From Terriglobia bacterium (GTDB lineage: Bacteria > Acidobacteriota > Terriglobia > Terriglobales > Acidobacteriaceae): a stretch of DNA of 64,000 bases. Positions within the stretch are counted from its first letter, which is position 1; every line of letters starts with the position of its first letter. Of the stretch, positions 11,124-20,301 are shown one piece after another. A program made the translations under genes and the position numbers. Location of the stretch: positions 124,001 to 188,000 of the forward strand of contig JAIQFD010000001.1 in assembly GCA_020073495.1 (NCBI GenBank), given 5' to 3'. The notes under the pieces were generated by a model. The model was not told the DNA's origin. It worked only from the letters and a program-made list of their open reading frames with translations, and did not search any database.

Positions 11124-13049
11124 TTGTGTGGCATCGCCGGTTTTACCCGGAAGAAGAGCGTAGGCGGCCCCGACCGCATCCGCGCTGCGGCGAATTGCCT
11201 TGTCCACCGCGGGCCTGACCAGCAAGGCGTCTTTCAATCTAACTCCGTTGCACTCGCCGCCACCCGACTGAAGATCATCGACCTCGAATCGGGCGACCAA
11301 CCGATCGTTTCCCCGGACGGCGATGCGGTGATCGTGTTCAATGGTGAGATCTATAATTTCCTCGAAGTTCGCGCCGAACTGGAGCAGCGCGGCCACCACT
11401 TTCACACCCACACGGATACGGAAACAGTCCTGCACGCCTTTCTCGAATGGGACACAGAATGTTTTTCGCATCTGCGGGGGATGTTCGCCGTCGGGCTGTG
11501 GACCGAGTCGAAGAAACGCCTGGTCCTGGCTCGTGATCGCATGGGCATCAAGCCGCTTTATTTCGCGCGCCACGCGGACGATCTGTTCTTCGGGTCCGAA
11601 CTGAAGGCGATCCTGGTCCACCCGGAGATCGATCGCCGCCTCAGCCTGGACGGGCTGGATTGCTATCTGTCTCTGAACTACGTGCCCTGCCCGTGGACCC
11701 TGGTCGAGGGCATCGAGAAGCTGCCCCCGGGTCACTGGCTGGAGTGGCGCGACGGCGCCATCCGTTCCGAGCCGTACTGGCGCCTGCCGTTCGGAGTCTC
11801 TCGCGATCGGAGCCTGGAATCCGCCCAGGAGGAACTCGACTCTCTTCTGCAACAGTCGGTCCGGGAGCACTTGCTTTCCGATGTTCCCCTCGGCGTCTGG
11901 CTCAGCGGCGGCGTCGACTCTTCCACCATCCTTCACTACGCTGCCGCGGCTTCCAGTTCGCCGCTGAAGACGCTTTCGATCTCGTTCCAGGGACGCAGCT
12001 TTGACGAAACCGCGTACATGCGCGAGGTCGCAACCCGTTACGGGACGGACCACGAGGAATTCGACCTCAACGTCGACCTGGGCCTCCAGGACGCGATCGA
12101 GGAATTCGCGTACTACTCCGACGAGCCGAGCGCGGACGCCGGAGCGCTGCCCGTTTGGTTCCTGTCGAAGCTGAGCAAAACAAAGGTGACCGTCGCTCTC
12201 AGCGGAGAAGGTGGTGACGAACTGTTCGGAGGCTACGTCACCTACAGAGCCAATCGGCTCGCACGTCCCATGCGGCGGCTGCCTTCCGTGGCTCTGCGGC
12301 TGGCGCTCGAGGCAGTGCGGTTCTGGCCCGTCTCCGACGAGAAGATCAGCTTCGAATACAAGCTGAAGCGCTTCCTCGAAGGCTGCCGCATGCCGCCAGA
12401 GCAGGCGCACGTCTTCTGGAATGGGACTTTCTCCGGCCCGGAGAAGCAGGGCCTGCTTCAGGCAACGCTGCCGGGCACATTCGACCGCATCCTGGCCGAA
12501 CTGCGCCAGAATCTCGCTTCCGAGGATGACCTGGCGCCCTACACCTGGTTCGACCAGAAGTACTACCTGCCGGATGACATCCTTACGAAGGTGGACCGCA
12601 TGAGCATGGCTCACTCGCTCGAGGTGCGTCCGCCCTTCCTGGACCACCGCATCGTGGAATTCGCCGCGTCACTGCCCGCGGATTTCAAGATCCGCGGCTC
12701 CCGGCAGAAACTCATCCTCAAGGAGCTGATGAAGCACAAGCTGCCTTCCTCGGTGCTGCGGCGCAAGAAGATGGGATTCGATATCCCCGCCCACGAATGG
12801 TTTCGCGGCCCGCTGCGCACGCTGCTCTGCGATACACTCGGGGCCGGCGCTACCGAACATTCCGGGCTGTTCCGGCGCAGCGCGGTCGATGATTGTGTGC
12901 GCGCGCACCTGGAGCGGCGCGCCAACCTTGGGTATCACCTTTGGGGTTTGCTGACCCTGTTCCTTTGGATGAAGAGATGGCGAATTCAAACGGCGCCGGG
13001 GGACCGAGTGGGCCGTCCGATGACCGAAAGCATTCCTACCTCTATTTAG
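11124..13049 (+). CDS. asnB: Asparagine synthase-type glutamine amidotransferase
   Basis: Two-domain enzyme of 641 aa. The N-terminal class II glutaminase starts with the catalytic Cys2 (MCGIAGF), so the TTG at 11124 must be the start codon. The synthetase domain has the ATP-pyrophosphatase loop LSGGVDSSTIL and the later SGEGGDELFGGY. The family makes asparagine, but copies in polysaccharide clusters amidate sugars or modify exopolysaccharide precursors. The position at the head of an envelope glycolipid cluster suggests such a role. Its 3' end overlaps the start of the glycosyltransferase by 73 bases in another frame. Confidence 0.85.
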   Translation: MCGIAGFTRKKSVGGPDRIRAAANCLVHRGPDQQGVFQSNSVALAATRLKIIDLESGDQPIVSPDGDAVIVFNGEIYNFLEVRAELEQRGHHFHTHTDTETVLHAFLEWDTECFSHLRGMFAVGLWTESKKRLVLARDRMGIKPLYFARHADDLFFGSELKAILVHPEIDRRLSLDGLDCYLSLNYVPCPWTLVEGIEKLPPGHWLEWRDGAIRSEPYWRLPFGVSRDRSLESAQEELDSLLQQSVREHLLSDVPLGVWLSGGVDSSTILHYAAAASSSPLKTLSISFQGRSFDETAYMREVATRYGTDHEEFDLNVDLGLQDAIEEFAYYSDEPSADAGALPVWFLSKLSKTKVTVALSGEGGDELFGGYVTYRANRLARPMRRLPSVALRLALEAVRFWPVSDEKISFEYKLKRFLEGCRMPPEQAHVFWNGTFSGPEKQGLLQATLPGTFDRILAELRQNLASEDDLAPYTWFDQKYYLPDDILTKVDRMSMAHSLEVRPPFLDHRIVEFAASLPADFKIRGSRQKLILKELMKHKLPSSVLRRKKMGFDIPAHEWFRGPLRTLLCDTLGAGATEHSGLFRRSAVDDCVRAHLERRANLGYHLWGLLTLFLWMKRWRIQTAPGDRVGRPMTESIPTSI

Positions 13050-14821
13050 CCGTCCTGCTAATTGCGAGCGCAGTGTATCTGGGCTGCATCGTGTCTCCGC
13101 CGTCGCTGATGGACGACGTGGACGCGGTGCAGGCGCAGCTCGGGCGCAATATGCTCGCCTCGGGCGACTGGGTGACCGGCCACCTCGACGGCGTCAAATA
13201 CGTGGAAAAAGCGCCGCTCATCTACTGGTCGATCGCGGTCTCCTACAAGGTCTTCGGCGTTCACGACTGGTCCGCGCGCATCCCCGTCGCGCTGTCCGCC
13301 ATCGCACTCTGCCTGCTGACGACCGCTTTCGGCGCCTGGGCGTTCGGCCAACGCGCCGGTTTCTACGCCGGCCTGTGCATGTCAACATGCGTCGGCCTGT
13401 TCCTGTTCACACGCATCCAGATCCCAGACGTCATGCTCGCCTTCACCGTCGCGTTGGCCCTGTGGTCATTCCTGCGAGCGCTCGACGAGGAGGAGCCACG
13501 TCCCCGATTCTGGGCGTTCCTGATGGCTGCAAGTCTGGGGACCGGCCTGCTGCTGAAAAGCCTGATAGGCGTCGTCTTCCCAACCGCTGCGGGCGTGATC
13601 TACCTGTTGCTCACACGCCAGTTCTTTTCCGTCCGGACGTGGAAACGGCTCCATCCATTCAGCGGGCTCTTGATCGTGCTGTTGATCGCGGCGCCCTGGC
13701 ACATCCTGGCGACGCTGCGCAATCCACCTTACTTCGCCTTTACTCTCCAAAGCCGCCCCGGCGAATACCACGGATTCCTCTGGTTCTTTTTCATCAACGA
13801 GCAGCTTCTCCGCTTTCTGGGCACACGCTACCCGCACGACTACAACACCGTGCCGCGCTGGGCCTTTTGGCTGTTCCACTTCGTGTGGCTGTTTCCCTGG
13901 AGCGTTTACTTCCCGGCGGTGGCGAAGCTTTCCTTCATGCCGGTGGATCGCGCGGGACGCACCCGCTTGTTGGCGCTCTGCTGGGCCGGATTTCTGCTCG
14001 TGTTCTTCACCTTCTCCACCACCCAGGAATACTACTCAATGCCTTGCTATGCGGCGCTGGCGCTGCTGCTGGGTTCGGCGATGGAAGCGGGAGGAGTTTG
14101 GATCCGCCGTGGCACTCGCGCGCTTACGGTCCTCGCCGGCCTCGCGGCCGTCGTGGCGGGAACCTTGCTTTTCCTGGTGCGCAACGTCCCCACCCCCGGC
14201 GACATCTCCGCCGCTCTCACCCAGCACCCCGAGGCCTACACCCTCTCGCTCGGACACATGGAGGACCTGACGCTCCACTCATTCGCCTATCTTCGCCTCC
14301 CTCTCGCGGTCGCCGGAATCGCTTTTCTCCTGGGCGCATTGGGGACCCTGCGAGCCGCCAGCCAGCGCGCGTTCCTGGCCGCCGCCCTGATGATGGTCCT
14401 GTTTTTCCACGCCGCCCGGCTGGCGCTCGTGGTCTTTGACCCTTACATGTCGTCGCGGCCGCTGGCGGAGGCGTTGCTGCGCGCTCCCGACGGCAAATTG
14501 ATCGTCCACCACCATTACTACCCGTTCTCCTCGGTCTTCTTTTATACGAACCGCACGGCGTTGTTGCTCGACGGCCGCATCGACACCATGGTGTACGGTT
14601 CCTACGCTCCCGGCGTGCCCGACGTTTTCATTGATAATGCGCGATTCAAGGGCCTGTGGACCCAGCCGGAGCGCTGGTACTTCGTCACGGAACGTTCTGA
14701 GTTGCCGAAGTTCGAAAGCCTCCTGGGAGGCGGGAGGCTGAACCTGGTCGCCGAGAGCGGGGGCAAGCTCGTCCTGACCAATCTTCCGCTGTCCTCACCG
14801 CAAGGGCTCCGCTCCCGATAA
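12977..14821 (+). CDS. GT39/ArnT-like membrane glycosyltransferase
   Basis: Integral membrane protein of 614 aa with about 11-12 hydrophobic segments and a soluble C-terminal domain (from about residue 490). The first periplasmic loop carries an acidic pair (LMDDVDAVQAQLGRNML) and later VKYVEKAPLIYW, the pattern of the PMT/ArnT superfamily, which moves sugars from polyprenyl phosphate to lipid or protein acceptors. I chose ATG 12977 (MANSNGAG); the frame stays open upstream inside asnB. With the GT2 that should make the polyprenyl-phosphate sugar three genes on, it gives a donor-transferase pair. Confidence 0.8.
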   Translation: MANSNGAGGPSGPSDDRKHSYLYLAVLLIASAVYLGCIVSPPSLMDDVDAVQAQLGRNMLASGDWVTGHLDGVKYVEKAPLIYWSIAVSYKVFGVHDWSARIPVALSAIALCLLTTAFGAWAFGQRAGFYAGLCMSTCVGLFLFTRIQIPDVMLAFTVALALWSFLRALDEEEPRPRFWAFLMAASLGTGLLLKSLIGVVFPTAAGVIYLLLTRQFFSVRTWKRLHPFSGLLIVLLIAAPWHILATLRNPPYFAFTLQSRPGEYHGFLWFFFINEQLLRFLGTRYPHDYNTVPRWAFWLFHFVWLFPWSVYFPAVAKLSFMPVDRAGRTRLLALCWAGFLLVFFTFSTTQEYYSMPCYAALALLLGSAMEAGGVWIRRGTRALTVLAGLAAVVAGTLLFLVRNVPTPGDISAALTQHPEAYTLSLGHMEDLTLHSFAYLRLPLAVAGIAFLLGALGTLRAASQRAFLAAALMMVLFFHAARLALVVFDPYMSSRPLAEALLRAPDGKLIVHHHYYPFSSVFFYTNRTALLLDGRIDTMVYGSYAPGVPDVFIDNARFKGLWTQPERWYFVTERSELPKFESLLGGGRLNLVAESGGKLVLTNLPLSSPQGLRSR

Positions 14822-14926
14822 AGGAAACGCGCGCGCGGCACCATTGACGCCGGCAACTGCGGCTTATAGCATCTCATCTATTGTCCTTACGGCGGCCATC
14901 GACCTGGAGAAACGTCGCCCGAACCG

Positions 14927-15808
14927 ATGAAGCGACTCGTGGTGAATGCCGACGACTTCGGGATGGCCGACAGCATTAACGAGGGGATCCTGGAAGCGCA
15001 TCGCCGGGGGATCGTGACCAGCACAACCCTGCTGGCCAACGGCGTGGCTTTCGAGCGGGCCGTGGCGATGGCGCAGGCCGCACCCAAGCTGGGAGTGGGA
15101 GTGCACCTGAACCTTACCCAGGGGCGGCCCCTATCGGATCCGGCCTCGATCGCGAGTCTGGTGAATAGGAAGGGCGAGTTCTCTCGGCAGCCGGCGGCAT
15201 TGCTGCGCGGCGCCCTTTCTGGCCGGGTGAGTCTGGCTGAGGTTGAGCGCGAGCTCAGCGCGCAGATCGAAAAAGTGCGCGACGCCGGCATCGCGATCAC
15301 TCATTTGGACGGACACAAGCACGTCCACATGCTGCCGGGCATCTTCCGCGTCGTGGTGCGGCTGGCAAAGAACTATGGCATTGCCGGCGTGCGCTGGGCC
15401 AGCGAACGACGAGGGGGCCTTTGGGCGCTGCTGCGGCGCAACAGGCCGGCGGCGGCGAGCATCGTGAAACAATCCGTGAAGTCGCGCGCCCTGGCCTTCA
15501 TGACAAGGGATTCGCGCGCCATGCTGCGGGAGGCCAGGCTACAGTTTCCCATGCATTTCTACGGCATCACGCAAACCGGATTTCTCGACGACCACGAGCT
15601 GGGCGTGATCCTGGGCAACCTGGCGGAAGGCACCAGCGAGCTGATGTGCCACCCGGGCTGCGAGGATCCCGTCTTGGATCCAAGAATGACTCGGCTGCGA
15701 GCCGAGCGACAACGCGAGCTGGATGCACTGACCCGGCCGGAGACTTTGCAACTCACCGCCCGGCTCGGCATCGAGCTCATTGATTACCGGGGGTTAAGTC
15801 AGACCTGA
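14927..15808 (+). CDS. hpnK: HpnK/ChbG-type (YdjC) carbohydrate deacetylase
   Basis: YdjC-family deacetylase, 293 aa. The metal site is visible as NADDFGM near the N-terminus, GVGVHLNLTQG, and HLDGHKHVHMLPG near residue 125. HpnK members deacetylate N-acetylglucosaminyl-bacteriohopanetetrol made by HpnI; ChbG members act on chitooligosaccharides. An HpnI-like glycosyltransferase is encoded at 17845-19083, which favours the hopanoid role, though a lipid-linked sugar in a lipid A-type pathway is possible. It shares one base with the following GT2 gene (TGATG), so they are co-translated. Confidence 0.7.
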   Translation: MKRLVVNADDFGMADSINEGILEAHRRGIVTSTTLLANGVAFERAVAMAQAAPKLGVGVHLNLTQGRPLSDPASIASLVNRKGEFSRQPAALLRGALSGRVSLAEVERELSAQIEKVRDAGIAITHLDGHKHVHMLPGIFRVVVRLAKNYGIAGVRWASERRGGLWALLRRNRPAAASIVKQSVKSRALAFMTRDSRAMLREARLQFPMHFYGITQTGFLDDHELGVILGNLAEGTSELMCHPGCEDPVLDPRMTRLRAERQRELDALTRPETLQLTARLGIELIDYRGLSQT

Positions 15809-16830
15809 TGCAGAATGAAGTTGGATTGATGTATTCCGTCGTCGTGCCCTTCTATAACGAGCAGGAGAGCGTCTCTCCGTTGTACGTGAAGATCGTCGAG
15901 GTGATGGACGCGGTGGGCGCGCCCTACGAGATGGTCTTCGTGGACGATGGCAGCACCGACGGCACCTACCCCGCCCTGCTCCGCATCTGCGAGAACGACC
16001 GCCGCGTGCACCTGGTGCGGCTCCGCCGCAACTTCGGCCAGACGGCCGCGCTCAAGGCGGGCTTCGACTTCGCCCGCGGCGAGATCGTCATCTCCATGGA
16101 CGGCGATCTACAGCATGATCCCGCCGAGATCCCGCTCTTCCTGGAAAAGATCAAGGAAGGTTTTGACATCGTGAGCGGCTGGCGCGTGCAGCGCAGCGAC
16201 CGCTGGCTGACGCGCCGCTTGCCCAGCCGCGTCGCCAACTGGATGATGGCCAAGCTTTCCGGGGTCGAGCTGCACGACTTCGGGACCACGTTCAAGGCCT
16301 ATCGCCGCGAGATCCTCGACGAGGTCCATCTCTACGGTGAACTGCATCGCTTCATCCCCGCGCTGGCGAGTTGGGCGGGCGCTTCGGTGGCCGAAGTCGC
16401 CATCACCAACCCTCCGCGCCAGAACGGAAGCTCCAACTACGGCATCTCGCGGACCATCCGCGTGCTGCTCGACCTGCTGAGCGTGAAGTTCCTGCTCGAC
16501 TACTCCGCCAAGCCGATGCAATTGTTCGGCCTGGCGGGTCTGGTGTGCCTGAGCGGCGGATTCGGCATCGGATTATGGGTCTTCATCCGCAAGGCCGTCC
16601 TGGATGAAGGCCTGCTGGCCAACCACGGCCCCCTGATGCTGCTGGGGATGGCGCTGGTCATGGGCGGCATCCAGTTCATCGCCACCGGCCTGATCGGCGA
16701 GATGCTCGTGCGCACCTATTACGAAACGCAGAACAAGCCCGTGTATCTCGTGCGCGAGTTCCGCAACGGAAGCGAAGCCATCGCCGGTGGCACTCGTCCT
16801 GCGCGTACCGCCAAGACAACCGGCCGGTAG
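15808..16830 (+). CDS. GT2 polyprenyl-phosphate glycosyltransferase (ArnC/GtrB-like)
   Basis: Family 2 glycosyltransferase, 340 aa, GtrB/DPM1-like: YSVVVPFYNEQES at the start, FVDDGSTDGT, the acidic motif SMDGDLQHDP and the catalytic region FGTTFKAYRREI. Two membrane segments follow near residues 235-255 and 275-295 (LMLLGMALVMGGIQFIATG). Such enzymes transfer a sugar from a nucleotide to undecaprenyl phosphate on the cytoplasmic face. The start overlaps the hpnK stop. ATG 15829 is an alternative start just before the conserved strand. The product is the likely donor for the GT39 protein encoded upstream. Confidence 0.85.
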   Translation: MQNEVGLMYSVVVPFYNEQESVSPLYVKIVEVMDAVGAPYEMVFVDDGSTDGTYPALLRICENDRRVHLVRLRRNFGQTAALKAGFDFARGEIVISMDGDLQHDPAEIPLFLEKIKEGFDIVSGWRVQRSDRWLTRRLPSRVANWMMAKLSGVELHDFGTTFKAYRREILDEVHLYGELHRFIPALASWAGASVAEVAITNPPRQNGSSNYGISRTIRVLLDLLSVKFLLDYSAKPMQLFGLAGLVCLSGGFGIGLWVFIRKAVLDEGLLANHGPLMLLGMALVMGGIQFIATGLIGEMLVRTYYETQNKPVYLVREFRNGSEAIAGGTRPARTAKTTGR

Positions 16831-16834
16831 TCCC

Positions 16835-17902
16835 ATGCGACGTAAGGCCCTGTCGTTTTTCGCCTGCCCTTGCTGCGCCAGCGACCTGACGCTCCGCACC
16901 GATGAACCACCCGACAGCGATGGGCACATACTGGCCGGCGAACTCGCTTGCTCTGGATGCAGTTTGCGCTTCCCCATCCGCGACGGCGTGCCCGTGCTCC
17001 TGCCCGACGATGTGGAAGAGGTGAAGCTCGAGACCGCGTCGCGTTTCGCCGACGAATGGCTGCACTGGAGCGATCTTCGCGACTACTACGAGCAGGAATT
17101 CTTCGCTTGGCTCGCCCCGCTTACCGCCGCGGACTTCGCCGGCCGAACAGTCTTCGAAGGAGGATGCGGCAAGGGCCGGCACACGGCGATCGTCGCCGCC
17201 CACGGCGCGAAGGCGATTGTCTCCATCGACCTCGGCCAGAGTGCCTTTGTGGCGTTCGCCCACACGCGTCACCTGCCCAACGCTCACGTCGTGATCGGAG
17301 ATCTGCTCCAACCGCCGGTCCACCCGGTTTTCGACCTGGCCTTCTCCGTCGGCGTTCTGCACCATCTACCCGATCCCGCGGCAGGGTTTGCCAGCCTCGC
17401 CTCCCGCGTGCGGGATGGCGGGCGAGTCGCGTTCTGGGTCTACGGGCAGGAGGGGAACGAGTGGATCACCCGCTACGTGGACCCGGTGCGCACTGCGCTC
17501 ACCTCGAAACTACCCGCCCGCCTCCTCCGGGCTGCGTGTGTTCCGCCTTCCGCGTTCCTGTGGGGCGCGATCAAGCTTTTCTATCGCCCCCGCGCCGATG
17601 GAAAAGGTCCCGCGAAGCTTCCCTATGGGGACTATTTCGCTTCGATGTACGACTATCCGTTCGACGAGATCCACGCCAACGTCTTCGACCAGCTGGTGAC
17701 GCCGGTGGCGCATTACCTGCGGGGAGACGAAGTGCTCGCCTGGGTGGCGTCGGGGTTCTACGATGTGGCGGTGCGCTCCCATCGCGGCTATAGCTGGAGC
17801 GGCCTGGCTACTGTCGACCGCAGTTCTTCGGGCGCGACGGCAAGCTACTCGGGTCCCGAGCGCGGCGTTCGTGCAGGGGCGTCGCCCGAACCGTCGCGCT
17901 GA
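16835..17902 (+). CDS. SAM methyltransferase with N-terminal zinc ribbon
   Basis: Class I methyltransferase of 355 aa. The N-terminus is a Trm112-like zinc ribbon (CPCC near residue 11 and CSGC near 39), followed by a SAM site VFEGGCGKGRHT and the post-motif SVGVLHHLPDP. A C-terminal extension of about 130 residues has hydrophobic and aromatic stretches. It starts four bases after the GT2 stop, so it belongs to the same operon and may methylate the glycolipid head group or a precursor. Its last 58 bases overlap hpnI tail-to-tail. The Arg/Ser-rich tail may be a read-through into that overlap. Confidence 0.75.
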   Translation: MRRKALSFFACPCCASDLTLRTDEPPDSDGHILAGELACSGCSLRFPIRDGVPVLLPDDVEEVKLETASRFADEWLHWSDLRDYYEQEFFAWLAPLTAADFAGRTVFEGGCGKGRHTAIVAAHGAKAIVSIDLGQSAFVAFAHTRHLPNAHVVIGDLLQPPVHPVFDLAFSVGVLHHLPDPAAGFASLASRVRDGGRVAFWVYGQEGNEWITRYVDPVRTALTSKLPARLLRAACVPPSAFLWGAIKLFYRPRADGKGPAKLPYGDYFASMYDYPFDEIHANVFDQLVTPVAHYLRGDEVLAWVASGFYDVAVRSHRGYSWSGLATVDRSSSGATASYSGPERGVRAGASPEPSR

Positions 17903-19083
17903 TCTTTGCGGCCGGTTCCCGCCGCCTGAGTTAACGGGACCAGCAAGCCCCGCTTCACCCGGTACTGCCGTCCCCGCCAGGTGACCTTGTCGGAGAAGAA
18001 TCCTGCTACCCACACCACGAAACTCACCGCATCCCGCAGCGGAACCAGCCACAGGCTTTTCCGCGTGACCGGATCATCCAGTCCCCACGCGCCCGACGTC
18101 CACACCTGAGTGAGCCGCAGCGCCAGGTAAGCCAGCAGATACGCCGCCGCGATTCCTGCCGATGGGGCCACCGCCGCCGCCAGCACCGCCCAGGGCAGCC
18201 CGAATGTCAGCGCCAGCCCGATATATCCGGCGGGCCTCACGTTTCGCAGCCCGATCGACCAACGCATCTCATGGCGCAGGTACTCACCGATCGTTTCCCG
18301 GGGGAACACCATCCAGACCGGCTGACGAGTGAGCTCGATGCGGAATCCGTGCGCCGCGATGCGGTTGCCCAGCTCGAAATCGTCCGAGTGATAATTCACG
18401 ATCGCCTCGAAGCCGCCGATCGCCTTCAGGCACTGTTTCGTCGTCGCCATCGTCCATCCGAAGGCGAACTGGATCTTGCCTTCCATCTGCTGCGCCACCA
18501 GCGCATTGGGCACGGTCTCGGTGGAGAGCGCCAGTCCCTCCAACTCCGCGGCCATGCCGCCGGGTGTCAGGCCGCGAAAGAACGCCGTGACTGCGCCCAC
18601 TCGCGGATCGGCGAAGTGCGCCGCCACTTCCCGCAGGTAGCCCGGTTCCACCCGAACGTCGCTGTCGGCGATCACCAGCAGGTCGTGCTTGGCCTCCTGC
18701 ACCAGCTTGCACAGGTTATTCACTTTGGGGTTGGCGCCGAGAGAGGGCACGTCGGTCAACAGGCGGATCGAACGCTGAGGAAAGTCTCGCCGCAACTTCT
18801 CGATGAGCGGAATCACCGGATCGTCCGCATCGCTCACCGCGAACAGCAGCTCGTATTCGGGATAATCCAGCCGGCAGAAGCTGGCGAAATTCTCATACCC
18901 TTCGCGGTCGAGCCCCCGAACCGGCTTCAGTACGCTGACCGGCGGCGTGAACGAGGGGTCCAGCGGCGGCAGGGACCGTCGTTTGCGGAAGTACTGCCAG
19001 CCGCAGTAGGTCGCGAGCAGGTAGTAAGCTAGTGGCGAGAGCGCCGCCAGCAGCGCCGCTCCTCGAAGCAATTGCACAGTCAT
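17845..19083 (-). CDS. hpnI: HpnI-like / ceramide glucosyltransferase-type GT2
   Basis: Processive-type GT2 of 412 aa with one N-terminal membrane helix and several C-terminal helices. All key motifs are present: PVSVLKPVRGLD, the DxD in IADSDVRV, the catalytic DDFELGNRIA and the (Q/R)xxRW-like RHEMRW. This is the ceramide glucosyltransferase / HpnI group; HpnI adds N-acetylglucosamine to bacteriohopanetetrol. With an HpnK-like deacetylase 2 kb away the pair suggests aminosugar-hopanoid synthesis. No squalene cyclase is in the window. It is transcribed toward the cluster and overlaps the methyltransferase gene at the 3' ends. Confidence 0.7.
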   Translation of the reverse strand: MTVQLLRGAALLAALSPLAYYLLATYCGWQYFRKRRSLPPLDPSFTPPVSVLKPVRGLDREGYENFASFCRLDYPEYELLFAVSDADDPVIPLIEKLRRDFPQRSIRLLTDVPSLGANPKVNNLCKLVQEAKHDLLVIADSDVRVEPGYLREVAAHFADPRVGAVTAFFRGLTPGGMAAELEGLALSTETVPNALVAQQMEGKIQFAFGWTMATTKQCLKAIGGFEAIVNYHSDDFELGNRIAAHGFRIELTRQPVWMVFPRETIGEYLRHEMRWSIGLRNVRPAGYIGLALTFGLPWAVLAAAVAPSAGIAAAYLLAYLALRLTQVWTSGAWGLDDPVTRKSLWLVPLRDAVSFVVWVAGFFSDKVTWRGRQYRVKRGLLVPLTQAAGTGRKDQRDGSGDAPARTPRSGPE

Positions 19084-19104
19084 TCTTGTAGCAGATTCGG
19101 CAAG

Positions 19105-19153
19105 AAATGGTAGGCACGTGGGGACTCGAACCCCAGACGACTATCTTGTCAAG
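19105..19153 (-). repeat. Degenerate tRNA-Val 3' half (att-like copy 1)
   Basis: A 49-base copy of the 3' half of tRNA-Val(GAC), reading on the minus strand from the anticodon loop to CCA. It matches the intact gene at 45 of 49 positions by my count; the mismatches cluster in the anticodon-stem side, so it cannot be a working tRNA. It marks the left end of island A. The bases to its left (chromosome) are unlike those left of copies 2 and 3. Confidence 0.85.
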
Positions 19154-19458
19154 AATGAAGTCACAACGCTGAAGCCCATTGCCTGCCCTGCTTTCCGCAT
19201 GTTCATGGTACGGAAAAACAGGCCAAAATGGGTGGGTTTGGGTCACGAATTAGTGACGAGTTTCTTGCGGGCAGGCGAACGTGCAGAGCCGAGAAGCGCG
19301 ATAACCGGTGAGAAGGAGACTTCTCAACAGCTACCTGAGAAGATTCAAATCCTCTAGGGCGGACCAATCAAAGACTAACGGGCGCTTCCCTCCACTTCAA
19401 ACGTAGGGCCGACTCCAGGTCTGAGTTTGAGCGCTTCATTCAGGAGCGCATCGACCGT
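19154..19458. other. Non-coding left arm of island A
   Basis: No gene seen in 305 bases. The first 130 bases resemble the arm right of the second tRNA remnant (30934-31050), including GCCTGCC-TGCTTTCCGCAT and an ACGAATTAGTGACGAG word that has counterparts at 31021-31042 and 43833-43848. Such repeated words at both element ends are what recombinase arm sites look like, but this is inference. The open frame here that begins GTRTPD is a translation of tRNA sequence, not a gene. Confidence 0.6.
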
Positions 19459-20301
19459 CTATTGGGCGGTTCTGAAGGCGACGCCGATCTCACGCTGATC
19501 GGCATTCTCGCGTTGCTGTGGCAGGGTCGGCAGCGCGGCAATGAGCTGTTGGGTGTAGGGATGCGAAGGAGAACTGAAGATCCGCTCCGTGCGGTCGCAT
19601 TCCACGATCTCTCCGTTGCTCAAGATCGCGATGCGGTGGCAGATCGAGGCGACCGAAAGCAGGTCATGCGAGATGTACAGCACCCCCATCCCACGCTCCC
19701 GGTTGAGCTTGGCAAAGAGGTTCAGGATCTCGGACTGGGTGATCACGTCCAGCGAGCTGGTGGCTTCGTCCGCGATCAGCAGTGCGGGACAATGCAGCAC
19801 CGCCATGGCGATCAGCACCCGCTGCGCCTGGCCGACGCTGATCTGTCCCGAGTAGCGCTGGAGGAACTCATCCTCGTACGGCAGGCTGACGCTGGCCAGC
19901 GAGCGCACGATGGCGGCGCGGCACTCCGCGGCAGAACTGCCGCTGTGCGCGCGCCATGCTTCTTCGAGCTGCGTGGAAATCTTTAGCGCCGGATTCAGCG
20001 ACGAAAGCGGGGACTGGAGCACCAAGCTGATCTCGCGTCCACGCACCTTGCGCATCTCCGATTCGCTCAGGGGCATCAGGTCGCGCCCGTTGAAGGTCAT
20101 TCGGCCATTGACGCGGCCGCCCTTGAACGCGAGCAGCTTCATCAGCGCCAGGGCGATGGTGCTCTTCCCCGACCCGCTCTGGCCGACGAGGCCCAGCACC
20201 TCGCCGGGATAGATGTCGAGCGACACGTCGCGCAGCACCCCGGGCTTGTTGGGATAATCCGCGGAGATGCGCGCCGACAGCAATGGCCCATACGACTTCA
20301 T
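19459..20301 (-). CDS. Peptide-type ABC transporter ATPase (Opp/Dpp family)
   Basis: ATP-binding subunit of 280 aa that powers the importer encoded upstream. Walker A is GQSGSGKST, the Q-loop LQSPLSSLNP, Walker B LLIADEATSSLD and the switch His SHDLLSV. The signature motif, normally LSGGQ, reads ISVGQ, an unusual form that keeps Ser and the Gly-Gln pair. The C-terminal oligopeptide-transport tail (SHPYTQQLIAALP) confirms the Opp/Dpp class. Only one ATPase gene is present, so it would have to work as a homodimer or borrow a partner. It overlaps the binding-protein gene by one base. Confidence 0.88.
   Translation of the reverse strand: MKSYGPLLSARISADYPNKPGVLRDVSLDIYPGEVLGLVGQSGSGKSTIALALMKLLAFKGGRVNGRMTFNGRDLMPLSESEMRKVRGREISLVLQSPLSSLNPALKISTQLEEAWRAHSGSSAAECRAAIVRSLASVSLPYEDEFLQRYSGQISVGQAQRVLIAMAVLHCPALLIADEATSSLDVITQSEILNLFAKLNRERGMGVLYISHDLLSVASICHRIAILSNGEIVECDRTERIFSSPSHPYTQQLIAALPTLPQQRENADQREIGVAFRTAQ

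Noticed and set aside
10902-12647. 581-codon minus-strand frame opposite asnB
   Set aside because: Composition typical of antisense shadows; asnB motifs on the plus strand are unambiguous.
19118-19357. Open frame beginning GTRTPD (also 30826-31176) as a protein gene
   Set aside because: It is a translation of the tRNA-Val 3' half plus island arm; the same false protein arises at each copy.
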